A stretch of 64,000 nucleotides of DNA. Source: Phoronis australis (lineage: Eukaryota > Phoronida > Phoronidae). The notes beneath the pieces were generated by a model that saw nothing but the letters and a program-made list of their open reading frames with translations, ran no database searches and was not told the origin of the DNA. Made by a program: the position numbers and the translations under genes. Of the stretch, positions 12,301 through 19,831 are shown in pieces. Positions within the stretch are counted from its first letter, which is position 1. Each line of letters begins with the position of its first letter. Where the stretch lies: the NCBI GenBank assembly GCA_002633005.1, contig NMRA01000012.1, forward strand, positions 956,730 through 1,020,729, read 5' to 3'.

Positions 12301-14388
12301 TGCAACGTAGTGGCAATTTTAGTTTTTTACGTTTACCTCTGTATCTTCAAAGGTCCTCAACGTATTTTCATAAAATTTGGTATACAGTCTTCTGTAAGTG
12401 AGATGATGACGCTATCTTTCTGTTTTCAGATGAATTTGACCTAGTTTACGCCACCTAGTGGCCGTATTCACTGTTTTTGAGTCTGTTTTTGGCTTCCACC
12501 CCTCTATCAACCAAACCGCTTTCAGGATATTTGTGAAAATTGGCATGTATGTTTTTACTTTGAAGTGGACAGGTGACGATGATTTTTGATTACTTCGACT
12601 ACTGTGGCGGCTCCTATTGGCAGTTTCGTTTTTTCGCTTGTGGCGTATCTCCTAAACCGTTTGCAGGATTACTAAATTTAACAAGTGTGTTTATTTGATG
12701 TTGACAACGGACGACGACAATTTTCGAATGGTTCTGACTATTGGTGTGCCCCTGATGGCAATTTTAGTTTTACGTTTACCTCGGTATATTCAAAGGTCCT
12801 CAACGGATTTTCAAAAAAAAATGAGTACGTTTAATAAGACTATAAAAGTCATATTTATTTGAGCTACCTATTTCCATTCGCCATTCCTGTACGCCACAAT
12901 CCAGTAATCTCTGCTTGAATACCATAATAAATTCAGCACTATTGCCTGGGCCAAATAACCACACTTCTCCATAATCGTACCTATACAAAATTTGTTTGAC
13001 ACGGTGAGCCCAGTTAAAGTTACCATTTTCACCTTGTTCCCTAAGCATACTATAACACTTCAGGGGTACCTATGTTCTTCCATATCAAGTAATTTTGTCC
13101 AATAGATACTTGGTTTACACATATATTTTGTAATTAACAATTGTCTCCCACATTCACCGCGAGCCATAGCATTTGGCGTTTTAATACTCAATCTCACAAC
13201 ACAGTGTTGAAACGAGAGGTGGAGTATCAAAGTTTTTGATTGAATATTTTGGATGTCGGCAATTGCGTAATGTAATTTGTCTCTGTTGTCTCTGGTTTGC
13301 TTTCATTAATTGGGACAGTTCAGCCCAAACTGTTTGTAACTGAACTGATAATATGAAGTTGGTTGTTTGGACTTGACCTTAAAACTGTTGTATTATGCCT
13401 CAGCTGTACTCCTTATGCTATGGTACATTGTTGTCCCCAGCCGCGCGTTATACACAGTATTCACGTTCGTCTCACAATGTTGCCGCGACGTCCCCAAAAG
13501 GAAGCAGGAGATTTTATTCATATTTATTACTGAAGTGGAGTGAGACATCTCCAGGCTGCAGTCGATTTCGGTTACCTTGGCATCATTCTCAAGGTCACAG
13601 TGAGAAAATCTAGTTCTTACCTAGAAAATGTTGTTTGCACAATATCTCCTGAAAGAAGTTGTAGATTTTGTTCATATTTTTTGACAAAGTGAAGGTGGGA
13701 TATCTTCAGGGGCCAGTTCATTCTGATGACCTTGACATCATTTTCCGGCAAGGTCACCAAGGAAAATCAAGCTTTTATACAAGAAAATGTTCTAGGTGCG
13801 ATATTTGTAGAAATAAGCTGAGGACTCTCTTCATATTGTGTACCAAGGTGTTGGTGGGATGTCTTGAGTTGCCAATGGATTTTAGTGACCTTGGCCTCAT
13901 TTTCAAAGTCACTGTGAGAGAGAGAATCAAATTTTTACTTTAAAATGTTCTTTGGGAGATATCTTCAGAAAGACTCTGAGGTCTTTTTCATTTTATGCTG
14001 GTGACCTTGATTTGATTTTCAAGGTCACAGCGAGAAAAGAAATGTTTTACATGAAAAATGTTGGGGCAGTATCCCACGAAGGAAGTTTTGGCCTTTGGTC
14101 ATACTTTGTACTGATGTGTTGGCTGATCATCTGCAGGCGCTAGTCGAATTTGGTGACCTTGACATGATTTTCAAAGTCACAGCACGAATACCAGGTTTTT
14201 ATGTGGAAAATGTGAACGTGATATCTCAAGAAGGAAGCTGTGGCATTTGTGATTGTGGGGAACAATTTAGTGGCTCTGTGACCAATGCTTGTTCTGTTTT
14301 AGTTGTGGTTGATACTAATGTCTGGGTACACGGGACGAGAGTGCTTGGAGATGACATCAGCATCTGCATCGGGTCTGAATTTGACTGA
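5709..14388 (+). CDS. Type II membrane JmjC/cupin-like oxygenase, four coding exons
   Basis: Joined exons 5709-6355, 7456-7591, 11249-11387 and 14303-14388 encode 335 residues with consistent splice phases. Residues 1-40 are basic and acidic with no signal peptide, and residues 45-66 form one hydrophobic membrane segment, so the rest probably faces the lumen or outside. Four N-glycosylation sequons (N116, N125, N168, N197) agree with that. The catalytic core carries the JmjC Fe(II) triad H261-x-D263 and H317, with K278 in QITGRKMW as the likely 2-oxoglutarate lysine and a GDIIVVDTN strand before the last histidine. JmjC enzymes of this fold hydroxylate or demethylate proteins using Fe(II) and 2-oxoglutarate; the substrate here is unknown. 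The start ATG has A at -3 and G at +4. A 3' splice site (TTTCAG, 5691-5696) just upstream implies a separate 5'UTR exon. The protein ends IGSEFD, a usual end for this family. Confidence 0.9.
6356..7455 (+). other. JmjC intron 1, contains a palindromic repeat pair
   Basis: AT-rich intron with no exon visible. It contains the second copy of the GC-rich palindromic pair at 6986-7126. Confidence 0.6.
6986..7126. repeat. GC-rich palindromic repeat, tandem pair, second copy
   Basis: Two units each open with ATGGGCGGCGCAGCACTG. The pair closes with GTGCGCCGCCCAT, so its outer ends are inverted repeats. The units are separated by CCATGGATCATGG. The arrangement matches 111-243. Confidence 0.75.
7456..7591 (+). 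CDS. JmjC gene coding exon 2
   Basis: Follows TATTTTACAG. It completes W216 and encodes residues 217-261, including PYFIPKV and the HGAHMH block that carries the first iron ligand, H261. The donor is CAC|GTGAGT, phase 0. The HxD motif is split by the intron: H261 here, I262-D263 in the next exon. Confidence 0.92.
9194..9217. repeat. Perfect 24-bp palindrome
   Basis: ATTATTCAATGC is followed directly by its reverse complement GCATTGAATAAT. It lies next to the A/T-rich end of the SINE-like head and could be the insertion target or a tail structure. Confidence 0.8.
9225..9303 (-). repeat. tRNA-derived SINE head
   Basis: On the minus strand an A-box-like TGGCGCAGCGG and a B-box GGTTCGAAACC are spaced as in a tRNA. 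The acceptor and anticodon stems do not pair well, so this is a SINE promoter head rather than a functional tRNA. Confidence 0.65.
11249..11387 (+). CDS. JmjC gene coding exon 3
   Basis: Follows TTGAATTTCAG. It encodes residues 262-307 plus one base: ID of the HxD motif, NPSWQAQITGRKMW (K278), a CYFECP segment and MPGDI. The donor ATTA|GTAAGT leaves phase 1, which matches exon 4. Confidence 0.92.
11569..11648 (+). repeat. Two-copy direct repeat of about 47 bp
   Basis: ATGCCACCTGAAATGAGTCG and ATGCCAGCTGAATTGGGTTG begin two units that each continue GGGATCCTTTTT. They sit directly before the satellite that fills this intron. Confidence 0.6.
11649..11678. repeat. Hairpin at satellite left edge
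   Basis: ATGCGTCCACA and TGTGGACGCAT form an 11-bp perfect stem around an 8-base loop. It lies at the left border of the satellite. Confidence 0.7.
11693..11747 (+). repeat. TCCG microsatellite
   Basis: An interrupted run of TCCG and related GTCCG units. It also generates spurious serine/arginine/proline-rich open frames in both strands. Confidence 0.85.
11750..12830 (+). repeat. Higher-order satellite: trimeric 446-bp unit of about 149-bp monomers
   Basis: The motif CTAGTGGCAATTTT or a close variant recurs at about 11861, 12005, 12167, 12307, 12455, 12614 and 12752. Monomers one, four and seven are most alike (CAATTTTAGTTTT, then ACGTTTAC and TCAACATATTT-like text). Monomers two and five, and three and six, also pair. 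The higher-order period is therefore about 446 bp, three monomers, with two full copies and the start of a third. Confidence 0.8.
13500..14262 (+). repeat. Tandem array of about 155-bp units with inverted AAGGTCA motifs
   Basis: Five units contain GTGACCTTGA followed 8 to 9 bases later by TCAAGGTCAC or a close variant, with the right half-sites near 13591, 13750, 13905, 14021 and 14173. Between them lie shared stretches such as ATATCTCNNGAAGGAAG and GAAAATGTT. One unit is short (116 bp). A single related unit lies at 25196-25255. The array ends some 40 bases before the last JmjC exon. Confidence 0.8.
14303..14388 (+). CDS. JmjC gene last coding exon
   Basis: Follows GTTCTGTTTTAG. It encodes residues 308-335 with the distal iron ligand H317 (NVWVHGTR) and ends GSEFD then TGA at 14386-14388. 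Phase 1 joins exon 3 to give GDIIVVDTN. No AATAAA lies between the stop and the transposon at 14553; the first ones (about 15275 and 15306) are inside that element. Confidence 0.92.
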
Positions 14389-14728
14389 GCTGCTCCTATG
14401 TATCTTCAGTTTAGATCACTGTTAGTGCATTTCTACCATTTCATACAAAAGCATTTTGCTTAAAGTCCTAGTCAGTCAGTGTTACGTATATCAAGCTGAA
14501 ATCACAAACTTCAAACCTGTACAAATCAAGTTTGCGTCAGTGAGTAATCATGTTAAAGGAGAATGCCACCCCATTTAATTAGTCTTTTTTGCCGTCTTAA
14601 TCAGTCTATATCCACATCGCCTCGCATACGGTCGACCTTACCTTGCCGAGAGGTGTCGCGTTAACCTGTGAGGAAGGTGAGAAACGACGCAGCGACGTCA
14701 GTGGTTCACTTGCAGAGTTAATGCCGCT

Positions 14729-15052
14729 ATGTTGCGGTGCATCGTTCCCGCTTGTCCGAACGATGCAGCTGCGAGGAAAGCGGGTATATCGTTTTTTCGA
14801 CTTCCTGGAGAGTCCGAAATGCTTAGGAAGTGGCTCGCGGTAGTGAAGAATGAAAAGTACGCTGTGAATAGCAAGTGTGAGGCCGTGAAATATCTCCGTG
14901 TCTGTGGCCTGCAGTCGTCGACAGTGAGTCTGAAGAATGCCGGCTTAGCAAATAACTATCCATACGTTCCGTTGTCTGAGCTTGTTCACGGCGCCTCTCT
15001 AGTATTTCTTGGTCATGTATTCCTGTCCGAACTGATACCCTGTGAAACTTAA
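14729..15052 (+). pseudogene. THAP-domain transposase remnant
   Basis: 107 codons starting MLRCIVPACPNDAAARKAGI. It shows the THAP pattern: C-x4-C near the start, then FFRLPGE, then a KWL block and RVCGLQ. THAP zinc fingers need a C-x2-H pair at the end, but here the histidine is glutamine (CGLQ), so zinc binding is probably lost. What follows the domain is not recognisable, and the frame ends soon after. THAP domains bind transposon ends or host DNA; here it is a fossil of the surrounding Kolobok-like element. Confidence 0.65.
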
Positions 15053-16110
15053 CGATCCACCAGCGAAGTCTTCGTCGGGATGAGCTCTCGTCTAAGTCGG
15101 GATTGCGAGTCAGCTGCCATCCGTGTTGGCGTTTGAGCGTTCTGTTTCAAAATGAATTATTCTCACCCTTACCAATACTTATATAAAACTGAAACAAAGT
15201 CTGTCTCATTAGGTGCAATTTGTAATGTCTTTGGAGTGTTCGTGAGTGCAAATGATTTGAGAAGCCAGCAATGAATAAATCACTGCGTTACCGGCTTTAG
15301 GTGCAATAAAACTAATTAACAGGACACCGAGGCCGTGTGAGCTCATGCTAATTCAATGTTTGCTGACAGAAACAGTTGTGAAACAACTCGATTTCTATCC
15401 CACAGGTGTTAGGGGAATCTTTATTTACATTTACATTATTCAAATAGTGATTGTCAATGTACAACTTCTGCCCTGACGGTTCTGTGGTCAAAGCGGAACC
15501 TGAATTCGCGGCCCCCGACGAGTAAGTAGATTTGCAGTTTCGTGGCTAATTCACCACGGGTGAGAAACAACATGACCGCCGGTCCTCTAAACAGGACCTC
15601 CGGGGATCAAATGGGACCGCCGCACCAGAAAATGGGACTGACGCACCCAAAAACATGACCGCCCCACCACAAAACAGGACCGCCGGGGACTAAAACCGCA
15701 ATAACTAACAGGCTAAGATTTATTACCGTTAGGCCTACACAGATCATACAATGGGGCTATATACGTATGCATATGCAGGTCTTGTGCCGATTAATCCACC
15801 GAAATCTTTTGTGAGCAACAAAGGACACTTCGCTTTGTAATACGCGGCGCTTTTGAGTTTTACTCATCACCAGGCTCCCGGCTGCGGTATGTGACTTATA
15901 AACAGTTGAAAGGTCAACATTTAATAAATCTAACACAAAACAACCTCGTTGTACGCTTTTGAGCTAAATAATTATAATTTTATCCACTGCATAAGTTTTA
16001 GAACAAAATGAAAATCATTTTCTCCAATTTGACGTTTAAAGTTAGTCAAGTAAAAAAACGGACGTTCTGGTTCTCGGGTGAAGCATCATCATACTAGCTG
16101 CCTTTGTGCG

Positions 16111-16141
16111 GCAAAGCTGTACATTAAATGTACAGCTTTGC
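16111..16141. repeat. 31-bp palindrome inside nested element
   Basis: GCAAAGCTGTACATT, one A, then AATGTACAGCTTTGC: a perfect 15-bp stem with a single central base. Confidence 0.85.
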
Positions 16142-16279
16142 GCCGATGTGGGTAAAAAACTGAACATGTAAAATCTTTACCCGGCGAATTTTTTTTAACG
16201 ACACTCTTCCTTGAGTAAACTAAATTATTTCATCGGCGCTCGAGAGAAATTGTCGTTCTGTCGTTATTCTGCGTTCTCT

Positions 16280-16700
16280 TAAGTCGGCTTACATTGGCCG
16301 GTTCCTTTTCCCCCGATTCTTCAGTCAACTGTCCTTCTACAAGGTTGCGTACCTGGCACAACAAATTATCGAAACTGGTTTCATTTCGTTATAAGTTTTC
16401 AGTACTTTAATACCAGCAAACCGAATTTCATAACAAACCTTGTTGCCGCCAAGAAGTCATCATCTTTCGAAAGATGTCTCAAAATTTTTCTGAGGAAATG
16501 GCGCGTGCACATGTCACTTATTATTACAACAGTTCATTAGATTGTTTTTCACTCAAGCGGTTGCAAACTGCAAGGTGAGTGTTGGTTGACGCCTAGATTT
16601 TGCATGCGCCTGCATCGGTCGCGCGCTCTACTACATGTTGATGTAAGTTCCACGACGAGGTGACGAGCAGAACTACCCGGGCTGTGGGCAATGTCGGGGA
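16280..16700 (+). repeat. Repeat block shared in inverse with 23640-24070
   Basis: Reading 24070 to 23640 on the minus strand gives the same order of blocks: CCGATTCTTCAGTCAACTGT, CTACAAGGT, CGTTATAAGTTTT, AAGATGTCTCAAAATTT and GGTGACGAG. The two copies are thus members of one family in opposite orientation. Confidence 0.6.
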
Positions 16701-17079
16701 TGTAACGGAGCTCAATAACGCAAGGCTGTCAAGCTTTATTTTGGCGATAGTCTTTACACAGCTATCTGACCGGTTACGTCATAACCCGCAGTATCACACA
16801 AAGGCCTTAACTACTCAGTCCCCGGCGGTCCTGTTTTGTGGTGGGGCGGTCATGTTTTTAGGTGCGTCAGTCCTGTTTTGTGGTGGGACGGTCATGTTTT
16901 TAGGTGCGTCAGTCCTGTTTGGGTGAGTCGGTCCGATTTAGAGGACCGGCGGTCATGTTGTTTCTCACCCGTGTTCACCAACATAATCACGTGAGATTTA
17001 TTTCTTTGGCTCACTAATATAGTATTTTCTTGACTGGAAGTTTAGTTTCCAACTTTGGCTGGTTCATGTTCGTGATGTC

Positions 17080-17170
17080 TGATCGGCTTCCGAGCCACTG
17101 GCTGGGATAACCAGTCAGTTTGCTGCGACGGGCCTGATCGGGCTCCGAGCCACTGGCCAGGATAACAAGC
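17080..17170 (+). repeat. Short direct duplication in Kolobok element
   Basis: CTGATCGGCTTCCGAGCCAC and CTGATCGGGCTCCGAGCCAC begin two units of about 60 bp, each followed by GGATAAC. Confidence 0.6.
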
Positions 17171-17653
17171 GTTTTGTTTGTTTAGGACTCAAAAAATCAC
17201 AAGTCTAAACAACACAGATCTAGGTTCTCCTGTCTGTATCCACGGAAAAATACTTCGAATTTATCTCCGAACAGACCCCAAACTCCTAGTGCTACGGACC
17301 AAGTTATTGGCCTGCCGAACTTTGTAGGTTACGGTGTGTCCAAACACCAATAAATCCGTCACAGCGAAATAAAACAAAACGTTTTCATAAGAACTCGGTG
17401 TATTTTTAAGGGTTTTACATCAAAGTTTGATAATTTATTGGTATTAAACGATGAATTCAAGCAATAAGCTGACACCAGTAACCCGTGTTGTGAACTGCTG
17501 AACAGACTGCGTGTGAAACCAATTACGTCATTGGATAATTTCAACATCTCCGTCTGCCGTCAGGTAACGCAACCGTACGTGCCGTTATGGAGTGGAACTA
17601 CTTGATCTAAATTGATACAAATTAGGTTGTTTTTGGGTGGCATGCTCCTTTAA

Positions 17654-19709
17654 GCAACGTATGATCTCCATTGGACATATTGTGTCATCATGTTTAATTA
17701 GGAACAACTTGTTGTAGTTATCCATTAACCAAAACAAAGGGTTCCAATCATAATGAACAAAAACAATGTTTTTCAAAGATGTTGTTACATGGGGCTTTAA
17801 AACTTATTTTCACATAGTTATTTTTAATGACCATATTTTCATTTTTCCAATTATGAAATGATCCATAATTGTTCATAAAATAAATATTTTTAATTTGTTT
17901 TTAATCAGGGAGGAAATGTATACTGAATTTCTTGGAAAAATGATTCAGATTTGTGGACATGCTATATCATTCCAGTAGCAAATAGTTTGGGTTATGGTAT
18001 TTCATATAGTGATGAACGTAGCTGTAGCCATTTATGTTCTCAAACATTCAAATATTTTGTGCCAAAGATTAGTAAGACTGTTGCCTAAAATCATGTACCA
18101 ACTTCTCTGTATAGGTTCATCAAGTAGAAACCACAAAATGTTCTTTCTGTGCTCATGGGGTTGATAACTTAACATTGTACCTATTTTAGCAACAAAATTG
18201 TTTCAAAAAATAACTAATTAAATTGAGATAAGTTTCTAACTTATGAATGTCCTGAGATGTTTATTTGTTCAATAGCTCAACTTGATAATTAAGTCATACG
18301 GTTTAACGTTTTTCCATATCCGTGAGTTTGAAATGGACAGAAAATTTTAGTTCATGTGGATTGTGATATTTTTTTTGTTTTTGCATTGTATTAATGTAAC
18401 TGAGTGTACAGGTTATAGAACTCTCTTGAAGCATTGGTTAATGCCAGTGTGCTCATGTATTAGATATCAGAAAAACAAATTGTAGGTGAGGGAAATTTAT
18501 TATAATCATGTCATTAAAGTTTTATGTCATTCCTAATAATATACTGTTGTATTCCTTTTTGGAGCCAACTTTAACTCAAGAAGGTTTGTTAAGTAAGCTG
18601 TCTGCTTGTGGTTTATTTAAGGATAAAATTTTCAGAAGAAAAAATTATAACATGGTCATGCTGTGATGTGAGTGTAAAATATTAGCTAGAACTAATGCAA
18701 CCGATATATATCAATGATGTGATCCAACTATATGTTTACTATATCTAGTTTGCGTACCAGGTCTTTTAGGGGATTGTTGATTCACACTCCTTCCAAGGAG
18801 GGGAGCATTGTGTGTCAACTTTCACTGAGGAACAGTGTGCAACTAAAGGTGTTAATGGTTCTTTGCTTGAGGATTTTTTGGTAATTAAATACGCTTCGTT
18901 GTCGTTTTAATCACTTTTATCATACATCATGAAATTTAAAAAAAAAAATATTAGCCCTTAATCCGTGTTGTTGTGTCAGGCTTTATCAGGAACACAGGAT
19001 TAAGGTATTATTGATTTTGAAAGCCAAAAATTAGAAGTAAACACCAACACAGGCGCAGTTGAAAATGTCACTGCCGAAAGTGGCACACACAAGGTTAACA
19101 TAATTGTGGTTTAACTCAACTTAGTCACAGTCCAGAGACTGAGATCAAAAACAAAATTTTTAAAAAAATATAAAAAAATTTTAAAAAAAAATTAAAAAAA
19201 CAAAACAAAAAAACGTACAAGTCCTCTGGTTGATTCATACAGAATCTTTCTAAACGTGTAGGCAGTGTATTCAAATAAGTTTCATTGCGTTACAACACAG
19301 CCCAGAAGCTTTTAATACCAATCAAAATTTTAAGTTGCATTTCGGTCTGGCTAAAAACGAAAATCGAATTACGTCATGTACTCTTATAATGTCTCACAAT
19401 ATTCCTTACCGCCGGTAGCATTACATTTCAGTTATCAACAAGTTTCAAAGGCAAGGCTTGATGCGCTATTTTCAAATTCGTAACTTAAGTGTTAACACTA
19501 ATAAACTCCAGCGTTTTCTTGAGTCGATGATTTCTACGTTCTTGTTGATAACGGGAAATGGATTCCCATCGTGGCGAGGAAAATTTTGAGCCCAGTTTTA
19601 TCAGGATATGGCCTTATTCTAGTTTCGTTTTTAGTCTGCTTAATTAGGTGAAATACAACTTCAACATATTTTTAATTCTAGATGACAAAGTCAGCCTTGT
19701 ATTCACATT
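17654..19709. other. AT-rich stretch between Kolobok element and IRF gene
   Basis: No exon or repeat family recognised. 19150-19216 is an A/T homopolymer-rich tract. GTTATCAACAAG near 19431 and CTTGTTGATAAC near 19541 form a spaced 12-bp inverted repeat downstream of the IRF stop. The IRF 3' untranslated region should lie in this stretch on the minus strand. Confidence 0.45.
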
Positions 19710-19831
19710 TCACGTGCTCATATATCCCAGATCTAAATCGACCTCGTAGTTCTTGATGATACTATCGGGCAAAGTCCCTTGAACCAAATCCTCCTTTCGA
19801 ATGTCCGCGAGGTCTGGCGGCAGTGAGAATG
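19710..19831 (-). CDS. IRF gene, probable last exon
   Basis: Minus-strand acceptor CGTATTTTCCAG precedes two bases that complete the phase-1 codon of the previous exon, then FSLPPDLADIRKEDLVQGTL and an acidic end, DLDLGYMST, then TGA. The phase fits exactly, but the tail has no domain I recognise, so it could be one alternative end of the gene. Confidence 0.55.

Larger units (their letters stand above)
15555..16973. mobile_element. Nested inverted-repeat DNA element with subterminal repeats
   Basis: Both ends read CACGGGTGAGAAACAACATG from outside inward, and about 37 bp are identical. A 5-bp direct repeat TTCAC (15550-15554 and 16974-16978) flanks it as a likely target-site duplication. Inside each end is an array of GGGACCGCCGCACC and GGACTGACGCACC-like units with ACATGACCGCCCCACCACAA, as expected for transposase-binding subterminal repeats. 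No transposase was recognised. The CAC start is reminiscent of the CACTA group, but the assignment is open. Confidence 0.75.
14553..17653 (+). mobile_element. Kolobok-like DNA transposon with THAP gene remnant
   Basis: The left end TTAAAGGAGAATGCCACCC and the right end, read in reverse as TTAAAGGAGCATGCCACCC, are inverted repeats bounded by TTAA, and the 5' part encodes a THAP domain. TTAA target sites together with a THAP-bearing transposase are the known combination of the Kolobok superfamily. A second element (15555-16973) is nested inside, leaving about 1.7 kb of the host element. The catalytic region is not recognisable, so it is not autonomous. It starts 165 bases after the JmjC stop codon. 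Confidence 0.72.

Noticed and set aside
13668-14302. Overlapping plus-strand frames before the last JmjC exon
   Set aside because: They run through the 155-bp tandem array. Only 14303-14388 matches the JmjC protein, and the frame upstream of its acceptor has no homology.
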